A DNA stretch of 64,000 nt from Haliclona indistincta (GCA_964017065.1 OZ024788.1:1659021-1723020); one strand, 5' to 3'. Shown: positions 25,256-36,336, counted from the stretch's first letter. Translations and numbers: made by a program. Notes: generated from the letters alone by a model not told the origin.

Positions 25256-25711
25256 ATGTCAACTGTAATTAAGACACGTTGATTATTGTAGCAAAATGAC
25301 TATTATTTACTAGATTCCTTGCTATTGCTGCATAGAGCGTTATGCTGCTTATCAAGTGCAATACAAAGCAGATCGAACTGTCTACAACTTCTGCCGTAAC
25401 TGCATCGATGAATACCCAACAAGCCCCAGAGTGCCTGGAAAGGCAATGATAACTAAAGATAAGTTAAATCCTGCCAGACAAAGCTTCCAGGCAAGAAAAT
25501 TTTGGTGACGATGATGATTTTTGAACATGTTTGCACACAGACGGATCATACCGGCAGGCCCAGCTGTAGCTGCTGTCGCTTTGTGAAGCCAGGGCTAGTC
25601 ACAGTCAAGAAGACTGATGGTACAGCTGCCAAATTCTGTCAGGACTGTGTCAAAAGGCAGGACCGCACAGAGATGTCTCTGGGGACCTTACAGAGGCTAG
25701 CACTAGACTAG
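25256..25711 (+). CDS. Array gene 23: two-module protein, MST subgroup, GC-AG intron
   Basis: Exons 25256-25264 (MST), 25314-25490 (59 codons), 25541-25711 (118 aa). Intron 2 appears to use a GC donor (CAG followed by GCAAGA), the usual context for GC-AG introns. D1: CYCC, YNFCRNC, YPTSPRVPGK. D2 is a different variant: CSCC then KFCQDCV, without the YEC and last Cys. TGACGT at 25134-25139. Confidence 0.76.
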
Positions 25712-26209
25712 AAGCCCACATCCTTACACTAAAGCATAGTGACTATAAGTATTTGCATGAAGACAATGATGAGTATTGGGTTATCAAAATGAACTAATGT
25801 ATACCACCTACAAACAACCATGCTGTTAATTATTTTTTGCCACACGCTAAGTGCAGTGATAACTAGAGTGCATGTCATGGGCTAACACAGAGACCACCTG
25901 ATAGCTCCATCCACCACTCACATAAGACACACCCTTATCATAGCAAAGCGAAGAGACAGTGACACTGATGTATGGGCCGCCACAGCTACTCAACAATCCC
26001 TCCCACCCAGAGAAGGCAAAAAGACCTCTACTTATTGTTCTGAAAATAAGCACAAGTACTGGAACTGCAGTGCTCAAAATGCCATCTAAATAGAAACAAG
26101 CTACCTGTGATTTGTCGGATTGAAAGTATAGTGATACACATGCACCAGCTATAGAAGGCCAAGGACAACAAAGCTTTAGGAGTGAAAACTAACTGACAAA
26201 GGAGACAAG

Positions 26210-26600
26210 ATGAGTGAAGTGACCGAATGTTCCCAATGCTGCAGAGATACAATCACAACCTACCAAACATGTTACTAGGAAGACAATCCGGAACAACTAC
26301 AATTCTGCTATCAGTGTCAATTTGTCCCAACAAACCATGCTATGACAATATTATGTCAATTGTGTGACGAGAGCTTTTAAGCATTTCCTCAATACTTGGT
26401 CACTGGCAACCATCAGTAAAAAAATATTGTAGCTGCAAGGTAAGCACAAAATTCACAATATAATCCATGAGAGCCAGCTTAACCATGGTAATGCTGATGC
26501 TGCAAGCAGGAATACACTACGTATAACAGGGCCCCTATGGAGTACGAAGATAGATCACACTATTAGATGTACAAATTGCAACTATTTAGCCTAGAAAAGT
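26210..26600 (+). pseudogene. Array locus 24: decayed two-module gene
   Basis: The start MSE runs without an intron into CSQCC, then a stop at about 26276. Further on the FCYQC motif, a PTNHAM remnant and a CWCC-like D2 remnant (26505-26590) are recognisable but interrupted by stops and out of phase. Flanked upstream by the common block (25891). Confidence 0.75.
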
Positions 26601-26749
26601 GTTTCTAGCGTGCATGACTTCTGTACGAGCTGAAAGATAGCAAAAACCGAAGAAGCATTACTTTCCAGTTGCTAAGTTGTAACAAAGAACTGCTACATCA
26701 CTTCAACGTTAGCTATTGAATGATTCTGAAAGGTGTTTGGAACGTACCA

Positions 26750-26960
26750 TCAAGATAGGGGATTTCCACGGGTTCGTCCCGATCAGGGCATCATATTGCA
26801 CAATACTCGACCGCAATGCTGAGTAAACAGTGAAACACGTGTTGACTTCATGGAACTGCATACATTCGATATTCATTAGCCCAATTACCGGAAGAGATGA
26901 TATTCAACGATCAGAGCCTGAGGGCAATGGCTTGAAACACTTCAGCAGTGTACGCACACA
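26750..26960 (+). promoter_or_regulatory. NF-kB-site block, copy 3 (upstream of gene 25)
   Basis: GGGGATTTCC at 26758-26767, then GGGTTCGTCCCGATCAGG, a CGACCGCAATGCTGAGTAAA segment and the CACGTGTTGA and TATTCATTAG segments. The common block follows at 26962. Confidence 0.55.
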
Positions 26961-27327
26961 CAGACCACCTCATAGCTCCATCCACCACTCACATAACACA
27001 CACCCTCCAAAACCTCTACTAACACAACTTGAGAGGACAGCTGCTGACTAAAAGTGCAAAACCAACTTTCCAACCCAATCGTAAGGTGATGTGGCACGTG
27101 ATTCTAGAAAATCCCCGGAAAATTCAGAAATAATGCAAATTTATGACGTACTAGATTATTCACATAGCTCAGCACTATAATTCTTATAAAAGCAGCATTT
27201 CCTAGTAAATACCATCGAATGAGATTTGTCTTGTAAGAAGCTATCAGTCTGTTGATTCTAAATTTCTCTACTTGCTAAGAACCAGATATTCTTCCATTGA
27301 ACGCGATAACAATAACAAACTACAGCT

Positions 27328-27779
27328 ATGTCAACCGTGAGTTAAATAAACAATGATTTCACGGACCAGAAATACAAAACACTAATTCTTTAGAGGGTTT
27401 GTGACTGTTGCCAGGTTCGATATGTATCGTATAAAAGGACTTATTACAGTGATCCAAAGACATACTACTTCTGCAATAACTGCATCTCACAACATGCTAC
27501 TAGCCCAGAATACCCATCAAAAGCTGTGAAGACCAACACTGGGATAGTGCCAGAAGATCAATCCTTTTTAGTATGACACAATATTAAACATACCTCTTTA
27601 AATTATACTTGATTTTGTAGAGAGCAACTGGAGCCCAATGCACTTGTTGCCGCTTCGTAAGAGAAGTCAAGTGGATCAAGAGAGCAGACGGGAGCGATTC
27701 TTTGCCATTTTGTCCTGATTGTGCACGGCTTCAACAAAGAGCAGACATGCAACTTGGATCCCTGTACACTAACTACTAG
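27328..27779 (+). CDS. Array gene 25: two-module protein, MST subgroup
   Basis: Exons 27328-27336 (MST), 27394-27570 (59 codons), 27621-27779 (114 aa). D1: CDCC, YYFCNNC, SPEYPSK. D2: CTCC, LPFCPDCA, ending YTNY. Upstream, in order: NF-kB-like site 26758-26767, common block 26962, TGACGT 27144-27149, TATAAAAG near 27187, then a long leader. This is the clearest complete promoter of the array. Confidence 0.82.
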
Positions 27780-28234
27780 AATAAGCTCTGGAGGAGACAA
27801 AAAAACACATAATAAAGACATTAGCACTATTATTATTGTTACTGTTACAACATCAAAGTTTATAGTAAGTGTGTCATTTTACTTTAACCGCACGTTAAGT
27901 ACATTATAAACTAGAGTGCATGTCATGGGCTAACACACAGACCACCTGATAGCTCCATCCACCACTCACACAACACACCCTCTACTCCACTCCGCCAATA
28001 TGTGCATGTGAGAGGTGACGAATCTAATAAGCAGCACAAAGTGATGTGGCAGCGTACAATGCTGCACACACAGCAGATAGATACTACAAACAGAGAATAA
28101 AAATAGAACATGCATGACGTACTGGGCTCTATAAATCAGTGTATTTTAACCTCTACATAGCAGTACGCAACTTGCTAGCAAAGAACTTTGTGTGAGTTAC
28201 TAGGAACTGTTAGCACTTCGATCACTTGATAGTA

Positions 28235-28788
28235 ATGGAATCAAATACAACGGTGAGGTCAAGAATTCTCTGTTATGAGATAAGGCTAGTATCTGCTATT
28301 GTATACCGCAGAAGTGCCAGTGTTGTCAACAGCGCTCTGCTGACTACAAGGTGACTTACTACGGACAACGACAGAGTACACATTCTGTAAAGAATGCGAC
28401 GGGCACCAGAAAATCTCCCCAGATCTAGGGAAAGCGAAGAAAGACAACCCAACAATGCTGGAACACCAAGAAGACTATATCCCAGTATGCAAGTCCAAAA
28501 TTTACTGTAATTAGCAAGCAAGAAATGCATGTGAAAAATTGTGCAAAAAGAATTGACTTGCTTTGTATTTCCATTCAGGTTTTAGCAGCTGAGAATATAG
28601 GAAGCAGTGCTACTGCTGTGAGCTGTACTTCACAAGAGAAGGCGTTGTGCATCTGTCGTTTGAATGTGGAGACAACTTTCTGGTTTTGCAAGAAATGCAG
28701 CCAACTCAGAAGCTACTGCCCCAAGGATGGAAACCCGTTCAACCAAAGAGGCTACACCCGTCTGCTCAGCTGTGGTTGGTTGTGCTGA
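28235..28788 (+). pseudogene. Array locus 26: frameshifted copy of gene 29
   Basis: Near-identical to gene 29, including exon 1 (MESNTT) and promoter, but exon 2 has two extra bases (CAGAG for AAG near 28370) that put a TAG in frame at about 28427, and exon 3 has another 2-base insertion near 28597. The D2 frame is otherwise open to 28788 in its own phase. A recently inactivated copy, if the assembly is right. Confidence 0.75.
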
Positions 28789-29138
28789 CCAGCAGTGAAC
28801 AAAGCAACAAAAAAGATAAAGATTTAACATAGTACAAAACTACTTTTGATCAATGTGTCTATATTTCAATTTTTGTCATTTGCGGTTTACACGTTCACTA
28901 GAAAATTTACTTGTTGCATATCACAAACAGACTACCTGATAGCTCCGTCCACCACTCACACACAACACACACCCCTCTACTCCACTCCATTAACACAATT
29001 TGAAAGGCCGGTCACTGATATATAGTGCAAAAACAATTTTCTAAATGTATTCATTCATGAAAGTACGGTGTGCGGTATAGAATTGCCAGAATAGCTCCAC
29101 TTTTTAGCTGTAAGCAAACCATCATTTTTTCACTAAAG

Positions 29139-29300
29139 GGGACAGCAACAACACAAACTAAGATATGCAAGTGCTGCAGCTTGCTCTACAACACTGGTGG
29201 AGGAGGGTCTATCTCATTCGAGTGCAGGGACACCTTCTGGTTCTGCACCAACTGCAGCTACTGCCCAATCCATGGATCCCCTCGAAGTCATTTTTATTAA
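29139..29300 (+). pseudogene. Array locus 27: isolated D2 exon
   Basis: An acceptor (CACTAAAG) followed by an intact D2 exon: CKCC, ISFEC, FWFCTNC, YCPIHGSP, stop at 29298-29300. Closest to exon 3 of gene 32. No first exon or D1 exon was found between this and the preceding locus, so it is probably a partial duplicate. Confidence 0.65.
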
Positions 29301-29830
29301 GTAGCTGAAGTAGTATCAGAACTATTATACAATACCCAGTATACCCTCACTATACACACATGTATATTTCAGTGACATTTTAAAATAAAGTTTGTCAAGT
29401 TAGTCTAACTTCATATTTAAGTGAAACAGTTTAAACTGCTCTAGCGAACCAATCCACTTGAGGACAGACCACCTGAAAGCTCCATCCACCACTCATACAA
29501 CACACACCCGCCAAAACCTAAGAACACTTGTCACTGACTAAAAGGGCAAAAATAACTTTCCCACCTACTCAAAATTCATTGATGGATTGAGGTGACGTGG
29601 CGTACGCAATAGAATATCCCCGGAAAAATAAAAATAAAGCAACTTGATGACGTACTTGTTATTCTCTTAGCTCAGCACTGAATTCTTATAAAACAGCATT
29701 TCACACTAAATACCACCAAAAGAGATTTCTCCTGTAAGAGAAGCTATCAGTTCGTCGATCCTAAGTTTCTCAACTTGCTAAGAACCAGGCAGTCTTCCAT
29801 TAAACGTGATTACGATAACAAAGCTCAACT

Positions 29831-30281
29831 ATGTCAACCGTGAGTTAAACAAACAATGCTCTTTAGGGAAGTGTCCATTCCGCCTGCATAACCAATGCTC
29901 ATGCATTTTAGATAGAGTGTGACTGTTGTCAGCTAAGGTATGCATCCCATTGGTGAAGTATTACGCAGACCCAAAGGAATACTACTTCTGTGAATATTGC
30001 AGAAAACAGCACAATACCAGCCCAGAATACTCAGGAAGGACGATCAAAGATGAGAAAACGTTTACCCCAAAGGCCCAATGTTTTAGAGTAAGAATAACAA
30101 AATAGAATAACTAATGCTTACCTTGTGAATTTTGCAGACCGAATACAAGGAGGCCTGAACCTGCTGTAACTTCATACGGAAACTGAAGTGGATCAGGAAG
30201 GCAGATGGTAGTGATGCTTTGCCGTTCTGTGACGAGTACGCTCAACTCCAACCAAGAGTAGACCTCCAGTTTGGTTACTAA
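29831..30281 (+). pseudogene. Array locus 28: broken MST-subgroup gene
   Basis: Promoter (TGACGT 29648-29653, TATAAAA near 29688), exon 1 (MST) and splice sites match genes 25 and 30. D1 has a one-base deletion near 29955 that creates an early TGA. In D2 the first Cys region is disrupted, and the second Cys of the FC-x2-C pair is Tyr. Confidence 0.75.
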
Positions 30282-30766
30282 GATGCACAACAAAAAAGAA
30301 ATACAGAGTCAGCATTAGATAATAATTAATAATTATGTAGTGTGATATTTGTAACAAAACAACTTTATTTCACTTCTTTTTGTATTACCATGCACATTAT
30401 TTTTATAACCAACTGTGTTTACTATGGAATAACAATTTTACCACAATGCTAAGTGCAGTGACAACTAGGGTGTCTGTCCTGGGCTACCACACAACACACC
30501 CTCATACTCCACTCGACTAACATGTGCATGTGAGAGGCGACGAATCTGATAAGCAGCACAAAGTGATGTGGCAGCGTACAATACTGCACACACAGCAGAT
30601 AGATACTACAAACAGAGAAATACCCGGAATAAAAATAGAACAAGCATGACGCACTGGGCTCTATAAATCAGTGTATCTAAACCTGTACATAGCAAAGCGC
30701 AACTTGCTAGCAGAGAACTTTGTGTGAGTTACTAGGAACTGTTAGTACATCGATCACTTGATAGCA

Positions 30767-31317
30767 ATGGAATCAAATACAACGGTGAGATCAAGAATTC
30801 TCTGTTATGAGATAAGGCTAGCGTCTGCTATTGTATATCGCAGAAGTGCCAGTGTTGTCAACAGCGCTCTGCTGATTACAAGGTGGCTTACTACGGACAA
30901 CGAAAGTACACATTCTGTAAAGAATGCGACGGGCACCAGAAAATCTCCCCAGATCTAGGGAAAGCAAAGAAAGATAACCCAACAGTGCTAGAACACCAAG
31001 AGGACTATATCCCAGTGAGCAAGTTCAAAAATTACTGTAATTAGAGCAAGCATGAAATGCATGTGAAAAATTGTGCAAAAAGATTTGAATTGCTTTGTAA
31101 TTCCATTCAGGTTTTAGCAGCTGAGAATAGAAAGCAGTGCTACTGCTGCGAGCTGTACTTCAGAAGAGAAGGCGTTGTGCATCTGTCGTTTGAATGTGGA
31201 GACAATTTCTGGTTTTGCAAGAAATGCAGCCAACTCAGAAGCTACTGTCCCAAGGATGGAAACCCGCTCAACCAAAGAGGCTACGCCCGTCTGCTCAGCT
31301 GTGGTTGGTTGTGCTGA
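30767..31317 (+). CDS. Array gene 29: two-module Cys-rich protein, MES subgroup
   Basis: Exons 30767-30784 (MESNTT), 30844-31014 (57 codons), 31111-31317 (131 aa). D1: CQCC, YTFCKEC, GHQKISPD. D2: CYCC, LSFECGD, FWFCKKC, YCPKDG, with an extra C-terminal SCGWLC. Intact counterpart of locus 26. TGACGC (not T) about 110 bp upstream after AAAAATAGAAC, and a CTATAAATC box. Confidence 0.8.
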
Positions 31318-31815
31318 CCAGCAATGAACAAAGCAACAAAAAAGATGAAGATTTAACATAGTACAAAACTACTTTTGAGCAATGTGTCTATATTTCAATT
31401 TTTGTCATTTGAGGTTTACAGTTCACTAGAAAATTAACTTGTTGCACATCACACACAGACCACCTGATAGCTCCGTCCACCACTCACACACAACACACAC
31501 CCTCTACTCCACTCCACTAACACAATTTAAAAGGCTGGTCACTGACATATAGTGCAAAAACAATTTTCTAAATAAATTCATTCATGAAATTACGGTAAGC
31601 GGTTGTAGAAAACACCCGGTAAACTCAAAAATAGAGCAAAGAGATGACGTACTTGTTATTCTCTCTTAGCACTGTAAATCTTATAAAAAGGCGGCATATC
31701 ACAGTAAACAGTGTGAATGAGATTTCTCTGTAAGAAGCTATTAGCCCAAGTTTCCTCACTTGCTAAGAAACAGTTGTACTTCCAGTGAACGTGATTACGA
31801 TAACTGAGTGCAGCT

Positions 31816-32275
31816 ATGTCAACCGTGAGTTAAACAAACATGTCCTCTAGCAACAAAAGTTATGAAGCAAAACATCTATTTCTAGACAAAGTGTGAATGT
31901 TGCAACGTACGATATGTATCCTATAAAAGGACTTACTACGGTGACCCAGACAAGTACTACTTCTGCAAAAACTGTATTCACCAACATGGTACTAGCCCAG
32001 AATATCCAACAAAAGCTACAAAGACCACAGACAAAATAGACCCAGGATATCAGGATTTCGACGTGAGATTACTACGTTAGTTAAACACACTTTTAAACTT
32101 GAATTTGTAGAGGGGATCAGGAGAAATATGTACCTGTTGTCGCTTCATTATCGAAGGGGCAGTCAAGAAAGTCAGTAAGCCGGATAGAAGCAGACCTCTG
32201 CCATTTTGTTCAAAGTGTGCTCGGATGCAACCAAGAGTAGATGTGCAACTGAGCTCTCTGTACACAAACTACTAG
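31816..32275 (+). CDS. Array gene 30: two-module protein, MST subgroup
   Basis: Exons 31816-31824 (MST), 31886-32062 (59 codons), 32111-32275 (116 aa). D1: CECC, YYFCKNC, HGTSPEYP. D2: CTCC, LPFCSKCA, YTNY end. Promoter: common block 31457, TGACGT 31645-31650, TATAAAAAG near 31683. Sister of gene 25 and locus 28. Confidence 0.82.
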
Positions 32276-32440
32276 ATGCACAAGAGAAACAAGAGAGAAG
32301 ACAAATGAACAACACACTAGCATAGGCAAACTATAATTATAGATAATAACACGCAGGTAGAGAAAATACATAGTTGCATTTTTATATACTCTTCCACGTA
32401 TTGGCTTCATTTTACCACAAAATAAAGTGCAGTATGCACA

Positions 32441-32525
32441 AATTTGTCGTGAAAGTTATGGCAAAGACTACCAACATATAGAACCATTTTGCTGGTGCTG
32501 CAAGAAGAGGTGCGCTAACTGAGGA
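32441..32525 (+). pseudogene. Array locus 31: small gene fragment
   Basis: A short remnant reading FCWCCKKRC followed by a stop, preceded by sequence like the D1-D2 junction of locus 24. Only a scrap of one module survives. Confidence 0.45.
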
Positions 32526-32711
32526 AGTATGTAACTATCAAGCCCAGCAAACACGTCTCTAGCAAGTAAGCTGAAAGATAGAAAATTTTGAGCTGAAAGA
32601 TAGAAAATTTATATTATTTTTCAGCCTGTTGTTACAACAAAAACTACCAAGTACTTAGTTAGCGAGTGGTTGATTCTGTAACCCAATTGTTAGATGCGCA
32701 GTATATCTTGT

Positions 32712-32890
32712 CAGAAAAAGGGGATTTCCATGGGTTCGCCCCGGTCAGGGCATCGTTGCACAATACTCGACCGCAATGCTGAGTAAACAAAGAAACACGT
32801 GTTGATTTCAAGTGATATTCATAGCTCATCACAGAAAAAGACAATCCGTGCCTGAGGACAAAGGCTTGAAATCTAGAAATGTACTAACAC
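32712..32890 (+). promoter_or_regulatory. NF-kB-site block, copy 4 (upstream of gene 32)
   Basis: GGGGATTTCC at 32720-32729, then GGGTTCGCCCCGGTCAGG and the same CGACCGCAATGCTGAGTAAA and CACGTGTTGA segments as copy 3. The common block follows at 32893. Confidence 0.55.
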
Positions 32891-33155
32891 ACAGACCACC
32901 TGATAGCTCCATCCACCACTCACATAACACACCCTCTACTATCACTATTGACACAACACAAGAGGTAATAATTATAAATGTGAAAATTCATTAGCGTGTG
33001 ACGAGGCAGGTACCTGGAAATTCCCCGGGACAATAGGAATAACACCCCTTTCGCCCGCACTTATAGAAGCCTCCGTTGTGACCAAAATTATTTTGCTAGA
33101 GCTTGACGTAGTTTAGTTGTTGAGTTGAAGAAGAGATCACTTTGTGACACCAATC

Positions 33156-34074
33156 ATGGCTTCAGTATTTACCAGAGAACCAGATGAATATAACAAGGTA
33201 CTACTATACCAACAATAAATTTTATTTGTGAAAGCAAGTCTTGGTGCATGTTCTTTACTGCTCTTCAAGAATCTATTGCCTACAATTAATATTGAATTTT
33301 CTATTTATACTGTATTAGACTTGCCAGTGCTGTAAGAGGCGTTATGGAGACTATCAGGTCCAGTTCTACGGAAAAAGCAGCTACGCTTTCTGCAATGAGT
33401 GTGACAACCATCACAACATATCACCTGGCACTGATAGAGAAGAAAAGCAAAGAAGACCACTAAATCATTCAAGGAATCCAAGCCTGGTATGCTTCCCGAC
33501 TGCACAGAGGCAAGAAGTGGCGATTTGCATTCGTAGATTTTATTGTTCTTTAGACTATACCAACACAGACGTAGGGCTTTAAATGCTTAAACACAGACTG
33601 ATCTGTACATAACTAGTTTAAACCATGATGTGTAGCAAGTTCAAACAATCTAGTTCATAGTAAAGTTCTCTTTACACATCAACTTGCAGCACATCAAGAC
33701 ACTTCCACTAGTGAAATAATGATTGAATAACACGGGTTTGCTAGCCCTCTTTTTGTCTTTGCCGTAACAATGCCCCTTAATATTAGCAAAATAGGTAGAG
33801 ATGAGTTAGAGAGATGTATAAAGATGAGTAGAGATCTACAGCATGACCATGGTTAAAGCATTTTTACTTTTTGCCTATTAAGAGAGAATATCAAGGCGGA
33901 CTATTACGACAGGGTGAACAGTATTGCTACTGCTGCAACGTCATCCTCCCCAAATATGACGGCAGATGGATCTCCTTCGAGTGCACAGATACCTTCTGGT
34001 TCTGCTCTACCTGCCAACGACTGAGGAGGTACTGCCCAATCCACTACGGATCCCCCGCCAAGATGAGCCGCTGA
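33156..34074 (+). CDS. Array gene 32: two-module Cys-rich protein, last of the array
   Basis: Exons 33156-33197 (14 residues), 33319-33486 (56 codons), 33883-34074 (133 aa). D1: CQCC, YAFCNEC, HHNISPG. D2: CYCC, ISFEC, FWFCSTC, YCPIHYGSP. Intron 2 is about 400 bp, longer than the usual 45-60. Upstream: NF-kB-like sites at 32720-32729 and (minus orientation) 33016-33025, common block 32893, TGACGT 33114-33119. Confidence 0.8.
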
Positions 34075-34277
34075 AATACTACACCAGCGACAGAGTACTA
34101 GATCCTACATTAACTTCACTGTTAGTGCAGATTATTAGACACAGTAACTTCCATTGGTTAGCAGTTATTGCATTCTTAATATTATTACAACTATCATAAA
34201 ATATCTGAAAACTATTTCCACAGTTAATACTTCAGAAGTAAAGTAAAAAGTTTTAATAAAAAAACTGAAAAGTGTAG

Positions 34278-34400
34278 GGATGACGCTTGCAAAAGTAAAG
34301 GAACAAGATGGGATGACGCTTGCAAAAGTAAAGGAACAAGATGGGATGACGCTTGCAAAAGTAAAGGAACAAGATGGGATGATGCTTGCAAAAGTAAGGT
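34278..34400. repeat. 33-bp tandem repeat, about 3.5 copies
   Basis: Unit GGGATGACGCTTGCAAAAG plus AAAGGAACAAGAT-type end, near-perfect copies. The period is a multiple of three, so it makes an open frame on each strand; no other evidence for coding. Confidence 0.85.
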
Positions 34401-35260
34401 CCCAAGTATCCCTACGTCAGCGGCTTGCTGCAATGACCTGCAAAAAATGCGGAATCCTCTTCCTGTACCTTTTACAACCGTCAATTACTTCATCAGAACA
34501 CATCCTCCAAAACACAGCTACCTCTAGCTTATTCATAACCATCAATTACTTCATCGGATTGCGTCTCCATTCTTGAGCAACAAAATGAATCTTGGTTTGA
34601 GATCAATCGTGATCCAGAGCTGCTTCACACTTTGAACATGCGAAGGTCTGATCATTGCTACAAGATGTTAGTTTTTCCCGAATTTGTCTGCAACAATAGC
34701 CCATTCACAACTAGATTCCATGGAAACTAATACCATAGTAACCATATAGGGGGCAAAACACAATACTAAAATATTACAAGCAAGATCTTAAAGAACTAGA
34801 ATATGAATATTGTGGAGCGAGTCTATCCAAATGTGTAAGCATCAAGAACACCATTGCATGTGTGTGAAAATTATTACTGCAGGCATTGCCGAGTATAAAG
34901 GACACACCAAGATATCCTTTAAGGCATTATGACCATAACGTGTCAATAACGATAATATTGAGATGTACCACAAAGACCTGAAACACAGTTGAGTTCCTTC
35001 CCTACCAATCATGTCAGTCTAAAAGTACTTACAAACAAAAACAACTATAACTATAGACTCTATCTATCTATTACGTCCATAGTCTATAAGAACAAGTAGG
35101 CAAGATGATGCACAGACAAGGTGCACAACTGCACGTCACTATAAGCAACAGCATTAGTGTCGTCCAGCGATTGAAAGCAACTATTGTTCAAAATTGTTCT
35201 TGCATTGTATAACATCACTACCTGACAGTCAAACAAGGAACTATCACCTTTAACTACCTC
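34401..35260. other. Gene-poor stretch after the array
   Basis: I see no supported gene. Open frames are short and without splice support. Confidence 0.5.
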
Positions 35261-35644
35261 CATAGTTGGCAACTCCAGAAAAATTTTGTCCGGAACACTC
35301 ATTAATACTCAAACCACACCCACAAAATTAATCGACCACACCTACAAATTAATCTACCACACCCATTAATTTTAATAAAAACGCCTATAATTAGTTTACT
35401 CTGTACTAGTTTGAGGTAGTCTGTGGAACACCGCATGAAGCAGACCAAGTGACACGACTAGCAGAGGCGAGAGCAGAAGAGGAAGCGCTTATGGCAGAGG
35501 AGGAAGCGCTGGTTGAGGCCGAGGAATGAGCCAAGTGCTAAAATTCCGGGACAATCCGGGACAATTGTCTTTCCGGGACACCGCCGGGACAATAGCCATT
35601 TTTCCAGGACCGTCCCGGCCAAACCGGGACGGTTGGCAACTATG
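35261..35644. mobile_element. Putative nonautonomous DNA transposon
   Basis: Ends CATAGTTGGCAAC (left) and GTTGGCAACTATG (right) are imperfect inverted repeats, flanked on both sides by TACCTC (35255-35260 and 35645-35650), a likely target-site duplication. Inside are GGGACA/CCGGGACAAT repeats. No transposase frame. Confidence 0.55.
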
Positions 35645-35764
35645 TACCTCCAACTATACAACTACTGTACAACTACTAATAACCATATCCATATAAGCAG
35701 AGCACCAGAGGAGTAAGTTTACTAATCTAAATTCAAGTGTTCACTACTGCTGTGTTATCTCGTC

Positions 35765-36203
35765 ATGAAGGCTACACTGATTCTCATGCTCGTGGCTGTG
35801 ACCATTGGCTGCTGCTACTGTCAGATAACAAGTAAATTACATTATTTGGTATTGATATAAATTTGTACTTCTCCAGTCAGTGAGTGCTTCATGGAAAGCT
35901 CTCACTGCAGCGGAGGACGAGTTGTTAAACTATACAGTGAAGGTTATTGCTGCGAGTTTCGACACGGAAAATCTTTTCTACAAAATGGACGCTGCTACAA
36001 TTGCAACCCAGGTGCATTTTAAACATCAACTTTGTTGCTTCTAAAAATTATCAACTACTGAACTATTCTTGTGCTTGCATCAACAACTTAACTAAACAGG
36101 AATGCTGAAGACAAGCATTGTAGGTCATAATTTTCATGTGATTCAAGTTTCGCAAATGACATCACAAAATGTTCTCATTTTTAAATTACTAACAGTGCAG
36201 AAG

Positions 36204-36288
<85 letters not shown>

Positions 36289-36305
36289 AGAGAGAGAGAG
36301 GGAGG

Positions 36306-36336
<31 letters not shown>

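Larger units (their letters stand above)
11577..32950 (+). repeat. Dispersed common block GACCACCTGATAGCTCC (about 19 copies)
   Basis: An 80-100 bp block (GACCACCTGATAGCTCC, ATCCACCACTCACACAAC, ACACACCCTTAACATAAC, then AGACAGTGACACTG) lies in almost every intergenic gap from gene 8 on, always in the same orientation. Approximate starts: 11577, 12381, 13150, 14673, 16565, 18475, 19795, 20701, 21378, 22692, 23975, 25891, 26962, 27939, 28929, 29465, 30481, 31457, 32893. It sits 250-500 bp before the next ATG and is not seen before genes 1-7. It belongs to the duplicated unit; whether it regulates is unknown. Confidence 0.8.

Noticed and set aside
6663..34074. Regular repeated units as a possible CRISPR array or a retroelement cluster
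   Set aside because: Units are spliced genes with conserved Cys codons and promoters; spacing is about 0.7-1.2 kb with no reverse transcriptase, LTR or short direct repeats.
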